Shown here piece by piece: positions 41,714 to 50,546 of a DNA stretch of 64,000 nt (position 1 is its first letter; each line of letters opens with the position of its first letter). The translations under genes were made by a program, and so were the position numbers. The notes under the pieces are model-generated. The model worked only from the letters and a program-made list of their open reading frames with translations, was not told the origin of the DNA and searched no databases. Source of the stretch: Streptomyces sp. NBC_01408. GTDB taxonomy: Bacteria; Actinomycetota; Actinomycetes; Streptomycetales; Streptomycetaceae. The stretch is taken from the NCBI RefSeq assembly GCF_026340255.1, contig NZ_JAPEPJ010000001.1:1357001-1421000 (forward strand), written 5' to 3'.

Positions 41714-43963
41714 TCAGGCCTTCGGTGCGGTGAGGTCGTAGAGGGTGGCTCCGCCGACCGTGCGCTCGGTGTAGTTCTCCTTCACCCAGGTCTCGATGGC
41801 GCTGCTGGTGCCGCCGCCCGGTCCGCCGCCCTGGCGCATCGCGGGCCCGTTCTCGCCGCCCTGCTCGGTCTGGCCGTTCGAGCCGGCCTGGCCGATGAAG
41901 TAGTGGATCCTCCCGGCCTTCACGTACTCCTGGAACTGCTCCAGCGTCGGCGACGGGTCGCTCCCGTTGAAACCGCCGATCGGCATCACCGGCTCGCCGG
42001 AGGCCAGCTGGTAGCTCGCCGCGTTCTGCGAGCCGATGCCGGCCGCTGCCCAGGTGTACTTCTCCGCGTCGGCGCGCAGGGCCGCCGTGGCCTCGGCTCC
42101 GACCCGGGTGCCGCCCAGCAGCCCGCCGGGGCCGCCCTGGCCCCCGCCGGCCCGCTCGGAGCCGCGCCCGGCCTGACCGGCCTGGGCTCCCTGACCGGCC
42201 TGGCCCTGGCCCTGGCCCTGGCCCGTCTGGCCCTGGCCCGTCTGGCCCTGACCGGCCTGGGCTCCCTGGCCGTCCCGGCCGCCGCCGGGGCCGCCCTGGG
42301 CAGCGGGGCCGCCCTGACCGTTCGGCATCGCCTGGCCGGGGCTGCCCTGGGGCGCCCCGCCCGGGCCGCCCTGGCCGCCCTGGCCGCCCTGGCCGCCCTG
42401 CGGCTGCTCGCCCCCCGCGCCGAGGCGCATCATCCCGCCGGGTCCGCCCCGGCCGCCCGCCACCGCCGGGCCCGCGGTCACGATCGAACCCGTATGGCCC
42501 GTGCTCACAGTGGTCAGGCAGTACGCCAACGGGCCCGCCAGGGCTGCGCCCAGGCCCAGTGCGGCCACGGCCGGCAGAGCCCGGCCGCCGCCCGGCCGGG
42601 CACCGGCCAGCAGCCCGGCCGCCGCGAGCACCCCGGCCGCCAGGACCGTCCAGCGCAGCCACGGCAAGTAGTCGGCGGCCCGGCCGAGGAGCACGTACGA
42701 CCAGACGGCCGTCAGCACGAGCACGCCGGAGAGGGTGAGCGCGGCGGCCAGGCTGCCCCGCTCCTCCCACAGCACGGTGACGCCCATCCCGATCAGCGCG
42801 GCCACGAACGGCGCCAGCGCCACCGTGTAGTACTCGTGGAAGATGCCCTGCATGAAGCTGAAGACGAGCGCGGTGATCAGCAGCGAGCCGCCCCAGGCCA
42901 GGAAGGCCGCGCGCGCCATGCCCTCCAGCGAGTCGGTGGCCCGGCGGGCCCGCCAGGTGACCACCAGTCCCGCCACGAGCAGGACCAGGGCCGCGGGCAG
43001 CAGCCAGGAGATCTGACCGCCGATATTGCCCGAGAACAGCCGGTCGATGCCGGTCTCTCCCCAGCCTCCGCCACCACCGCCGCCGCGCCCGCCGCCCCCG
43101 ACGCTGCCGGTCTCGTTGCCGTTGATCCGGCCCAGGCCGTTGTAGCCGAGGGTCAGCTCCAGGAAGGAGTTGGTCTGCGAACCGCCGATGTACGGGCGGG
43201 AGTCCGCGGGCCAGAGCTCCACCACGGCCACCCACCAGCCGCCGGCCACCACCATCGCGAGCCCGGAGAGCAGCAGCTGGCCGAGCCGCCTGCGCAGCCG
43301 GGTGGGCGCACAGACGGCGTACAGCAGGGCGAGCGGCGGCAGGATCACGAAGGCCTGGAGGGTCTTGGTGAGGAAGGCGAAGCCGACGGCGACACCGGCC
43401 CACACCAGCCAGCGGGTGTGCGCCCCGTCGAGGGCGCGCAGCAGGCAGTAGACGGTGACGGTCAGCAGCAGGGTCAGCAGCGCGTCGGGGTTGTTGAAGC
43501 GGAACATCAGTGCGGCGACGGGGGTCAGCGCGAAAGCCGCCCCGCTCAGCAGTCCCGCGGCCGGGCCGAACTGACGGCGGACGGCGGCGTAGAGCACGCC
43601 GGTGGTGGCGACGCCCATCAGGGCCTGCGGAACGAGGATCTGCCAGGAGCCCAGCCCGAAGAGCCGGACGGACAGCATCATCGGCCACAGCGCGGCCGGG
43701 GGCTTGTCGACGGTGATGGAGTTCCCGGCGTCGGAGGAGCCGAAGAAGAAGGCCTTCCAGCTCTCGCTGCCCGCCTGTACCGCGGCGGAGTAGAAGGAGT
43801 TCGCGTAGCCCGAGGACCCCAGGTTCCAGAGCAGCAGCAAGGCGGTGGAGAACAGCAGCGCGGCGAGGGCGGGCCGTTCCCAGACGGGCCGGCCGACGGC
43901 CGCCGTGGCGGCGGCCCTGCCGGGCGCGGGTGGGGTGAAGGCGGTGGGTACGGCCGTGGTCAT
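41714..43963 (-). CDS. GT39-type membrane glycosyltransferase (ArnT/PMT-like) with collagen-like insert
   Basis: This 749-aa integral membrane protein opens with helices and the periplasmic loop NSITVDKPPAALWPMMLSVR, the ArnT/PMT-like acceptor/donor site with the catalytic Asp, followed by QALMGVATTGVLYAAVRR and MFRFNNPDALLTLLLTVTVY. About 12 membrane helices span residues 30-490. Residues about 510-640 are Gly/Gln-rich (QGGQGGQGGQGGPGGAPQG), and an extracytoplasmic domain (EQFQEYVKAGRIHYFIGQ) follows. It uses a lipid-linked sugar to modify a surface target. It overlaps the GT2 gene upstream (4 nt). Confidence 0.85.
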   Translation of the reverse strand: MTTAVPTAFTPPAPGRAAATAAVGRPVWERPALAALLFSTALLLLWNLGSSGYANSFYSAAVQAGSESWKAFFFGSSDAGNSITVDKPPAALWPMMLSVRLFGLGSWQILVPQALMGVATTGVLYAAVRRQFGPAAGLLSGAAFALTPVAALMFRFNNPDALLTLLLTVTVYCLLRALDGAHTRWLVWAGVAVGFAFLTKTLQAFVILPPLALLYAVCAPTRLRRRLGQLLLSGLAMVVAGGWWVAVVELWPADSRPYIGGSQTNSFLELTLGYNGLGRINGNETGSVGGGGRGGGGGGGWGETGIDRLFSGNIGGQISWLLPAALVLLVAGLVVTWRARRATDSLEGMARAAFLAWGGSLLITALVFSFMQGIFHEYYTVALAPFVAALIGMGVTVLWEERGSLAAALTLSGVLVLTAVWSYVLLGRAADYLPWLRWTVLAAGVLAAAGLLAGARPGGGRALPAVAALGLGAALAGPLAYCLTTVSTGHTGSIVTAGPAVAGGRGGPGGMMRLGAGGEQPQGGQGGQGGQGGPGGAPQGSPGQAMPNGQGGPAAQGGPGGGRDGQGAQAGQGQTGQGQTGQGQGQGQAGQGAQAGQAGRGSERAGGGQGGPGGLLGGTRVGAEATAALRADAEKYTWAAAGIGSQNAASYQLASGEPVMPIGGFNGSDPSPTLEQFQEYVKAGRIHYFIGQAGSNGQTEQGGENGPAMRQGGGPGGGTSSAIETWVKENYTERTVGGATLYDLTAPKA

Positions 43964-45240
43964 CGGCCCTCCTTGGAGATGGGCGTCTTCGTATGGGCTG
44001 CGCGCCTCTCGGGAAAGACCCAGGCGCGGAAGAGCAGGAACCTCAGCACGGTGGCGGCGAGGTTGGCGGTGATCAGGACGGCCAGTTCGGTGCTGTGCCC
44101 GGGTTCCGCCGTGGCCGCGCCGAGAGCGGCGAGGGAGCCGCTGGTCAGGGCCAGGCCGATGGCGAACACCACCAGCCCCTGGGCCTGGTGGCGTACGGCC
44201 CGGAGACGGCCCCGGACACCGAAGGTCAGCCGGCGGTTGGCGGCGGTGTTGGCGACGGCGGAGAGCAGCAGGGCGGCTCCGTTGGCGAGCTGCGGGCCGG
44301 TTCCGGCGCGGAAGGCCGAGTAGAGCAGCAGGTAGAGCAGGGTGGACAGCGCCCCGACGGCGCAGAAGCCGAGGAGCTGGCGGGGCAGCCCGCGGTCCAC
44401 GTCGGGAACGGCGGTGCGGTCGCGCGGGTCGTCACCGAAGGGCCGGGCGAGCCGGTCGAGCGGGAGCGCGCCGACGGCGAGCGCCCGGCCCACCCGCCAG
44501 ACGCCCTTGAGGTCCTCGGTGGCCGTCCGGACGATGTGGACGGTGGAGTCCGGGTCGTCCACCCAGTCCACCGGGACCTCGTGGATCCGCAGCCCGGCCC
44601 GCTCGGCTAGCACGAGCAGCTCCGTGTCGAAGAACCAGCCCGAGTCCTCCACCAGCGGCAGCAGCCGCTCGGCTACCTCGCGGCGGATGGCCTTGAACCC
44701 GCACTGGGCATCGCTGAACCGGGCGGCGAGGGAGGAGCGCAGCAGGAGGTTGTAGGCACGGGAGACGAACTCCCGCTTCGCTCCGCGCACGACCCGCGAG
44801 GAACGGGCGAGCCGGGTGCCGATGGCGAGGTCGGAGTGGCCGGAGATCAGCGGTGCGACGAGCGGCAGGACGGCGTTGAGGTCGGTGGAGAGGTCCACGT
44901 CCATGTACGCGAGGACGGGGGCGTCGGAGCCGGACCATACGGTGCGCAGTGCCCGGCCCCGGCCCTTCTCCTCCAGCCTGGTGCTGCGTACGCCGTCGAG
45001 CGTGGCGGCGAGGGCGGCCGCGATCTCGGGGGTGCGGTCGGTGCTGGCGTTGTCGGCGACGGTGATCCGGAAGGGATAGGGGAAGGTGCGGCTGAGGTGG
45101 CCGTGCAGGCGGCGCACACAGGGGCCGAGGTCCTTCTCCTCGTTGAAGACCGGGATCACCACGTCGAGGACGGGCTCACCGGGCAGGGGCGCGAGGGGCG
45201 CCCGTGCCGGAAGGGCACCGGGAGAGGCGTCGGTTGACAT
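43960..45240 (-). CDS. GT2 (polyprenyl-phosphate sugar synthase-like) fused to GtrA membrane domain
   Basis: This 426-aa protein has an N-terminal GT2 domain (VLDVVIPVFNEEKDLGPCVR, VADNASTDRTPEIA, and the DxD-like YMDVDLSTDL near residue 105) and a C-terminal GtrA-like four-helix domain (RQLLGFCAVGALSTLLYLLL, LANGAALLLSAVANTAANRR). GT2 of this type makes a polyprenyl-phosphate sugar and GtrA flips it, so the following GT39 enzyme could use the product. Its ATG is 25 nt after the histidine kinase stop. Confidence 0.88.
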   Translation of the reverse strand: MSTDASPGALPARAPLAPLPGEPVLDVVIPVFNEEKDLGPCVRRLHGHLSRTFPYPFRITVADNASTDRTPEIAAALAATLDGVRSTRLEEKGRGRALRTVWSGSDAPVLAYMDVDLSTDLNAVLPLVAPLISGHSDLAIGTRLARSSRVVRGAKREFVSRAYNLLLRSSLAARFSDAQCGFKAIRREVAERLLPLVEDSGWFFDTELLVLAERAGLRIHEVPVDWVDDPDSTVHIVRTATEDLKGVWRVGRALAVGALPLDRLARPFGDDPRDRTAVPDVDRGLPRQLLGFCAVGALSTLLYLLLYSAFRAGTGPQLANGAALLLSAVANTAANRRLTFGVRGRLRAVRHQAQGLVVFAIGLALTSGSLAALGAATAEPGHSTELAVLITANLAATVLRFLLFRAWVFPERRAAHTKTPISKEGR

Positions 45241-45265
45241 GCGTCGACCCTCGCGGGGTGCCCTG

Positions 45266-46939
45266 TCATCGCTGTGTGGTGAGCCTGTGCCCCGTCTGTG
45301 AGTCCGGTCCCGCGCCGTCGGCCGCGGGCCCTACGGCGAGCGGCAGCAGCACCTCGAAGCAGGTCCGGCCCGGCTCGCTCCGTACGTCGACCCGTCCGCC
45401 GTGCGCGCCCACCACGGCCTGGACGATGGCGAGCCCGAGGCCGGTGGAGCCCGCCGCCCGGGAACGGGAGGCGTCGCCCCGGGCGAAGCGCTCGAAGACG
45501 TGGGGGAGCAGGTCGGGCGGGATACCGGGGCCGTCGTCCTCGATCCGCAGCCGGACGGCGGATGTTTCACGTGAAACATGGGCGGTGACCGTGGTGCCGG
45601 GCGGGGTGTGCGTACGGGCGTTGGCGAGCAGGTTGACCAGGACCTGCTGGATCCGGGCCGGGTCGGCGCTCACGGGCGCGGGCTCGTCGGGAAGCCGCAG
45701 CCGCCAGTGGTGCCCGGGGCCGGCGGCCCGGGCGTCGCTGAGGGCGTCGACGACGAGCGGCGCGAGGTCGGTGTCGGTGCGGGACAGCGGGCGGCCGGCG
45801 TCGAGCCGGGCCAGCAGCAGCAGGTCCTCGACCAGCCCGGTCATCCGGGTCGCCTCGGACTCGATGCGGCCGAGGGCGTGCCGGGTGTCGGGGCCGGGCT
45901 CCTCCCGGCCCCGCCGGGTCAGCTCGGCGTAGCCGCGGATGGAGGCGAGTGGAGTGCGCAGCTCGTGGCTGGCGTCGGCGACGAACTGCCGGACCCGGGT
46001 CTCGCTCTGCTGGCGGGCCGTGAGCGCGGAGGAGACGTGGCCCAGCATGCGGTTCAGCGCGGCCCCGACCTGGCCCACTTCGGTACGGGGGTCCGCCTCG
46101 GCTTCCGGGACCCGTTCGTGGAGCGCGGGCTCGCCGCTGTGCAGGGGGAGTTCGGAGACCCGGGTGGCGGTGGCTGCCACCCGGTGCAGCGGGCGCAGGG
46201 CGACGCCGACCAGCACCTGCCCTGCGAGGGAGGCCGCGATCAGGCCGGCCACGGTGACGCAGACCTCCACCGCGATCAGGATCCCCACGGTGCGGTCGAC
46301 ACCGGCCAGCGGGAAGGCCAGGGCCAGGCTGCCGTCGGGGGCGGTGAGCACGCGGTACGAGCCGAGTCCGGGCAGGTCCAGATCGGCCGCGCCGGAGCGC
46401 GGGGTGCTGGCGGCCTGCACGAGTGCCTCGGTCTGGGCGGGGGTGAGCGACACGCGGTGGTCGCGGTCGGGGCCCTCGGCGGGGACGCTGCGCGCCCCGG
46501 TGACCTTGTCCCCGGGATCGAGGCGGATCCCGGCGGTGCCCAGCGGGGTGCCGGGGGCCAGCACGAAGGCGAGGTTGCCGTCGCGGCTCGCCTTGGCGGC
46601 GCCGGGCCCCCGGGAGGCCATGGTCACCGCCGTGTGCAGCTCTTCGTCCAGCTGGCCCATCAGGTAGGAGCGCAGGGCGAGGGTGGTGACCGTCCCGATG
46701 GCAGCGCCCACCACGGCGATCAGCGCGACCGCAGCGAAGACGAGCCGGGCCCGCAGCGACCAGGGGCGCCGCCACGGCATCCGCAGGCGGGGCGTCCGCA
46801 GGCGGGGCGTCCGGAACCTGCCGGGGCCGGGGGACGCGCCGGGCCGGGGGGACGCGTCGGGCCGGGATGACGTGCCGGGCCGGGATGACGTGCCGGGGCT
46901 GGGGGACGCGTCGGGACTGGGGGACGTACCCGTCGGCAC
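45266..46939 (-). CDS. Sensor histidine kinase (HisKA/HATPase)
   Basis: This 557-aa kinase begins with a repetitive Pro/Ser-rich tail (SPSPDASPSPGTSSRPGTSS), then a membrane helix (LRARLVFAAVALIAVVGAAI), an extracytoplasmic domain, a second helix and HAMP, and HisKA with phospho-acceptor FVADASHELRTPLASIRGYA near residue 325. HATPase boxes are VLVNLLANARTHTPPGT, DDGPGIP and GLGLAIVQAVVGAHGG. It phosphorylates the OmpR-type regulator just upstream; GTG 46939 overlaps that stop by one base (TAGTG). The two glycosyltransferases follow on the same strand. A perfect parS site lies in the HATPase coding region at 45563-45578. Confidence 0.9.
   Translation of the reverse strand: MPTGTSPSPDASPSPGTSSRPGTSSRPDASPRPGASPGPGRFRTPRLRTPRLRMPWRRPWSLRARLVFAAVALIAVVGAAIGTVTTLALRSYLMGQLDEELHTAVTMASRGPGAAKASRDGNLAFVLAPGTPLGTAGIRLDPGDKVTGARSVPAEGPDRDHRVSLTPAQTEALVQAASTPRSGAADLDLPGLGSYRVLTAPDGSLALAFPLAGVDRTVGILIAVEVCVTVAGLIAASLAGQVLVGVALRPLHRVAATATRVSELPLHSGEPALHERVPEAEADPRTEVGQVGAALNRMLGHVSSALTARQQSETRVRQFVADASHELRTPLASIRGYAELTRRGREEPGPDTRHALGRIESEATRMTGLVEDLLLLARLDAGRPLSRTDTDLAPLVVDALSDARAAGPGHHWRLRLPDEPAPVSADPARIQQVLVNLLANARTHTPPGTTVTAHVSRETSAVRLRIEDDGPGIPPDLLPHVFERFARGDASRSRAAGSTGLGLAIVQAVVGAHGGRVDVRSEPGRTCFEVLLPLAVGPAADGAGPDSQTGHRLTTQR
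45563..45578. other. parS: parS centromere site inside the histidine kinase gene
   Basis: TGTTTCACGTGAAACA is the perfect consensus ParB-binding site. It codes for HVSRETS in the kinase. Streptomyces parS sites cluster around oriC and anchor the segrosome. Confidence 0.9.
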
Positions 46940-47706
46940 TAGTCGGCCGGCTTGATCAGGTAGCCGGCCCCGCGCCGGGTGTGGATCATGGGCGCCAGTC
47001 CGGGGCCGCTCTCGAGCTTGCGCCGCAGGTAGGAGATGTACAGCTCGACCACGTTGGCCTGGCCGCCGAAATCGTAGGACCAGACCCGGTCCAGGATCTG
47101 CGCCTTGCTCAGCACCCGGCGCGGGTTGCGCATCAGGTAGCGCAGCAGCTCGAACTCGGTGGCGGTCAGGTGAATCTCCTGACCGCCCCGGGTCACCTCA
47201 TGACTGTCCTCGTCGAGCCGCAGGTCGCCGACGGCCAGCACCGAGCCGCCGCGCGCCGCCTGCGCCGCGCCCGAACGCCGGACCAGCCCGCGCAGCCGGG
47301 CCACGACCTCCTCCAGGCTGAACGGCTTGGTGACGTAGTCGTCGCCGCCCGCCGTCAGACCCGCGATGCGGTCCTCGACGGAGTCCCTCGCCGTCAGGAA
47401 CAGCACGGGGACCTGCGGGATCTCCCGGCGCAGCCGTCCGAGGACGGCCAGCCCGTCCATGTCCGGAAGCATGATGTCCAGGACCACGACGTCCGGCCGG
47501 AACTCCCGCGCCGCCCGCACCGCGGCCGCCCCGTCCCCGGCGCTGCGGACTTCGCAGCCCTCGTAGCGCAGGGCCATGGACAGCAGCTCGGAGAGCGAGG
47601 CCTCGTCGTCGACGACGAGCACCCGGCAGGGTCCGCCGTCGGGCCGTACCAGGGCCGCGGGGTTGCTGGTGGACGTGGACGCGTGAGAGGTGGTCGTCGC
47701 AGTCAT
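46939..47706 (-). CDS. OmpR-family response regulator
   Basis: This 255-aa regulator has a receiver domain (CRVLVVDDEASLSELLSMAL, phospho-Asp in VVVLDIMLPDMDGLAVLGRL near residue 75, PVLFLTARDS and VTKPFSLEEV with the conserved Lys) and an OmpR winged helix (EIHLTATEFELLRYLMRNPR, YISYLRRKLE, HTRRGAGYLIKP). It pairs with the kinase whose gene overlaps it by one base. It likely controls the glycosyltransferase genes in the same operon. Confidence 0.93.
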   Translation of the reverse strand: MTATTTSHASTSTSNPAALVRPDGGPCRVLVVDDEASLSELLSMALRYEGCEVRSAGDGAAAVRAAREFRPDVVVLDIMLPDMDGLAVLGRLRREIPQVPVLFLTARDSVEDRIAGLTAGGDDYVTKPFSLEEVVARLRGLVRRSGAAQAARGGSVLAVGDLRLDEDSHEVTRGGQEIHLTATEFELLRYLMRNPRRVLSKAQILDRVWSYDFGGQANVVELYISYLRRKLESGPGLAPMIHTRRGAGYLIKPAD

Positions 47707-47775
47707 ACGGCCACGCTGACCGGCACCTCTGAGAGCGTTCTTGTCCCTACCTGTGAATCTCCTGAGAAACGCCGC

Positions 47776-48663
47776 TCAGCCGTCGAGCCGGAACAGGCGC
47801 GCGCCGTTGTCGTGGCAGACCGCGCGCAGCCAGTCGTCGCCCAGGCCGAGCCGTTCGAGAGCGGCGAGCTGGTGCTCGTACGGATAGGGGATGTTCGGGA
47901 AGTCGGTGCCGAGGAGGATCCGGTCGCCGAGGTCCGCGAGCCTGCCGAGCTCACCCGGCGGGAAGCCGCTGAACTGCTCGGAGAAGTCGGTGAAGGCCAT
48001 GGTGGTGTCGAGCCGCACCTGGTCGTACCGGTCGGCGATGTCGAGGAAGTCCGTGTACTCGGGCATGCCCATGTGGGCGATGACCAGCGGCAGCCGCGGG
48101 TGCCGGGACAGCAGCCGGGCGATCGGCTCGGGTCCGGTGTACTTGCCGGGCGCGGGTCCCGAACCGCAGTGGATCACGATCGGGATGCCTGCCTCCGCGA
48201 GCAGCCCCCACACCGGGTCGAGCCGGTCGTCGTTCGGGTCGTAGCCACCGACCTGGAGATGGGCCTTGAAGATCCGGGCCCCGGCGTCGACGGCCCGGCC
48301 GACGTACCCGCTCACGCCCTCCTCCGGGAAGAAGGTCGCGGTGTGCAGGCAGTCGGGGGTGCGGGCGGCGAAACCGGCGGACCAGGAGTTGAGCCAGGCG
48401 GCCATCGCGGGCTTGTGGGGGTAGAGCATGGCGGTGAAGGCCCGGACCCCGAACTCCCGCAGGAGCGCGACGCGCTGCTCCTCCTCCTGCCGGTAGGTGA
48501 TGGGCCACTCGACACCGGTCAGCGGGCCGACCGCATCGAAGTGGTCCCAGACCTTGTCCAGGACCCGCTCGGGCATGAAGTGGGTGTGGACGTCGACCAG
48601 TCCGGGCAGCCCGAGCCGCTCCCGGAAGGCGCGGACCGCCTCAGCCGTTGCGGACAAAGCCAT
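47776..48663 (-). CDS. Amidohydrolase-family protein
   Basis: This 295-aa protein resembles amidohydrolase-2 (ACMSD-like) enzymes: LVDVHTHFMPERVLDKVWD (HxH metal site) near residue 20, IPIVIHCGSGPAPGKYTG near 160, LPLVIAHMGMPEYTDF and LLGTDFPNIPYPYEHQL with the last Asp near 255. The substrate is unknown. It overlaps the upstream monooxygenase gene by 23 nt, so the two likely act together. Confidence 0.88.
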   Translation of the reverse strand: MALSATAEAVRAFRERLGLPGLVDVHTHFMPERVLDKVWDHFDAVGPLTGVEWPITYRQEEEQRVALLREFGVRAFTAMLYPHKPAMAAWLNSWSAGFAARTPDCLHTATFFPEEGVSGYVGRAVDAGARIFKAHLQVGGYDPNDDRLDPVWGLLAEAGIPIVIHCGSGPAPGKYTGPEPIARLLSRHPRLPLVIAHMGMPEYTDFLDIADRYDQVRLDTTMAFTDFSEQFSGFPPGELGRLADLGDRILLGTDFPNIPYPYEHQLAALERLGLGDDWLRAVCHDNGARLFRLDG

Positions 48664-48979
48664 GGCTCCGCTCGACGGTGGCGACGTGCAGGGTGTAGCT
48701 CTCGTACCAGTCGGCGCGGCCCTGCTTCATGGCCGCCTGGTGCTCCAGGTCCTGCCGCCACACGCCGAGGGACTCGTGGTCGCGGAAGTAGGCGACGGTG
48801 ATGCCGAGACCTCCGGGGGTGCGTGCGAACTCGTAGCCGAGGAAGCCCGGATTCTCCCGGACGATCTCGTTCATCCGGGCGAGGGTCTCCGGGTAGCCGC
48901 TGTCGTCAGAGGTGCGCACATTGCTGAAGACCGCCATCAGGTAAGGCGGTTCGAAGGCCTGTACAGGCTGGATGCTCAT
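48641..48979 (-). CDS. Antibiotic biosynthesis monooxygenase (ABM) domain protein
   Basis: This 112-aa protein has the ABM dimeric alpha-beta barrel fold: YLMAVFSNVRTSDDSGYPET, MNEIVRENPGFLGYEFARTP, GLGITVAYFRDHESLGVWRQ and HQAAMKQGRADWYESYTLHV. Such proteins oxidise small aromatics, quinones or haem-like ligands. It precedes and overlaps the amidohydrolase gene, suggesting a shared catabolic or detoxifying role. ATG 48979 chosen over GTG upstream. Confidence 0.82.
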   Translation of the reverse strand: MSIQPVQAFEPPYLMAVFSNVRTSDDSGYPETLARMNEIVRENPGFLGYEFARTPGGLGITVAYFRDHESLGVWRQDLEHQAAMKQGRADWYESYTLHVATVERSHGFVRNG

Positions 48980-49122
48980 GCCCACCACCCTCGGCGGCGC
49001 GCCCCCGGCCTGTCCACAGCAATCCGGCCCGCACGCCCAAAGGGATCCAAGTTTTGACCATGCCCGGGCGGCGCACCCCGCTCAGACGGCGCACCCGCCC
49101 GGACCGTTCGGACGCGGGCCGC

Positions 49123-50007
49123 TCAGAACAGCCCGTCCTGCTCGGCCGGTGGGCCCGCGGCCGACGGGATCTCCGCCACCGGAACGGCCGTCACCGACTC
49201 GCCCCCGGGGACGAGGAGTTCCCAGCCGGCCAGCAGCCGGGTGTCCACCACGAGCCCGTCCGCGAGGTGCAGATCGGGCCCGGCCGCGCCCACCAGCCGC
49301 CCCACCACCGCCCCGCCGGGCACCATCTGCGTGATCACCCGGTCGGATGCGGGCAGCCCGTCCAGCCCGAACGGTCCGGCGTGGTCGGCGATTTCGCATT
49401 CCAGCCGCTCCAGCGACTCCGGCCACCCCGGCAGCGCGGCCGCCCGGGCGTGCAGCTCGGCGACCTCCCCGGCCCGTTCGGACGCGGGCGGCAGGTGGGC
49501 CCGTACGGCGCGCTTGCGGGCGTAGGCAATCCGGTCGGGCACCCCGAGGGCCGCCCGCAGCAGCTCCTCGGTACGCCGGGTGGCCATGAGCGGCCCGCGC
49601 CCCAGCCACGTCCAGGTCACCGCGCCCTGTTCCAGCAGCCGGGCCGGCCCGCGCTCCTCGGCGGTGATGCCCACCTTGACCATGCCGGGTCCGAACCAGG
49701 CCAGGTAGACGCGGTAGGTGCGCGGATCGGCCGCGTTGGTGTCGGCGGCCACCGAGAACGACCGGTCGAGGCGGGCGCATTCGGGGCACTGCGCGTTCCC
49801 GGTCCGGGCGGGCACGGTGGCGGCCGTGGGACAGGCGGTCCGCTTCCCGGCCCGCCATACGCCCAGGCAGTGCCGCTCGCCGCGGGCGGCGAATGCCAGT
49901 CGCTGCCCGTACGCGAGCACGCTCGCCCGCTCCCCGCGCCCCTCCCCGAGCCACCCGATGGCGGGGCCGCCGTCCTTCCACCGGATCCCGGTGCACCGCC
50001 AGCTCAC
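49123..50007 (-). CDS. DUF2797-family protein
   Basis: This 294-aa protein matches the DUF2797 layout: VAADTNAADPRTYRVYLAWF, GMVKVGITAEERGPARLLEQ in the middle, and QCPECARLDRSF with a Cys pair (CPEC) plus an earlier ACPTAATV. The middle segment resembles a GIY-YIG-like core (YRVYLAWFGPGMVKVGITAE), so nuclease descent is possible, but function is unknown. Its GTG-type start overlaps the Lrp stop by 4 nt. Confidence 0.75.
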   Translation of the reverse strand: MSWRCTGIRWKDGGPAIGWLGEGRGERASVLAYGQRLAFAARGERHCLGVWRAGKRTACPTAATVPARTGNAQCPECARLDRSFSVAADTNAADPRTYRVYLAWFGPGMVKVGITAEERGPARLLEQGAVTWTWLGRGPLMATRRTEELLRAALGVPDRIAYARKRAVRAHLPPASERAGEVAELHARAAALPGWPESLERLECEIADHAGPFGLDGLPASDRVITQMVPGGAVVGRLVGAAGPDLHLADGLVVDTRLLAGWELLVPGGESVTAVPVAEIPSAAGPPAEQDGLF

Positions 50008-50438
50008 AGCGGGAGCGGCCGCTCGAAGAAGGTCTCCAGGACGACGGTGGCGTGCGTGCCGCTGACGCCTTCGATGGCGTAGAGGCGGCGCAGGACGTCC
50101 TGCAACTGCCCGGTGGAGGCCGTACGCACCTTGACCAGCACCGAGGCGCTGCCCGCGATGATGTGCGCCTCCTGGATCTCGGGGATCGCCGCGAAGGCCG
50201 CGCCGGACTCACCCATCCAGGCGTTGGAGTCGACCATCACGTAGGCGAGGACCCCGCTGCCGACCGCGGCCGGATCGACGTCGACGGTGGTCCGCCGGAT
50301 GACCCCGCGCTCGCGCAGCTTGCGCACGCGCTCGTGGGTGGCTCCGGCCGAGAGCCCGACGGCGGTGCCGAGTGCGGCGTACGACTGACCCGCGTCCTGC
50401 TGCAGGCGCAGGACCAGCGCCCGGTCGATGTCGTCCAC
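50004..50438 (-). CDS. Lrp/AsnC-family transcriptional regulator
   Basis: This 144-aa regulator has an N-terminal HTH (DDIDRALVLRLQQDAGQSYA, GATHERVRKLRERGVIRRTT) and a RAM ligand domain (IPEIQEAHIIAGSASVLVKV, YAIEGVSGTHATVVLETFFE). Lrp proteins sense amino acids or related ligands. It is divergent from the SMP-30 gene, and the palindrome at 50507-50525 between them is a probable binding site. It forms an operon with the DUF2797 gene. Confidence 0.92.
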   Translation of the reverse strand: MDDIDRALVLRLQQDAGQSYAALGTAVGLSAGATHERVRKLRERGVIRRTTVDVDPAAVGSGVLAYVMVDSNAWMGESGAAFAAIPEIQEAHIIAGSASVLVKVRTASTGQLQDVLRRLYAIEGVSGTHATVVLETFFERPLPL

Positions 50439-50506
50439 GCGATCTTCCTCTCATGAGCCCGTTGGCTCTTGCGAGGAAGGTACCCGATCCTGCAATCTCA
50501 CCATCA

Positions 50507-50525
50507 TGCCGAACACCATTCGGCA
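50507..50525 (+). promoter_or_regulatory. Palindrome in the Lrp / SMP-30 divergent region
   Basis: TGCCGAA - CACCA - TTCGGCA is a perfect 7-bp inverted repeat, 22 bp before the SMP-30 start and 69 bp before the Lrp start. It is a likely operator for the Lrp-type regulator. Confidence 0.6.
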
Positions 50526-50546
50526 CATCACTTCAATGGGAGAATT

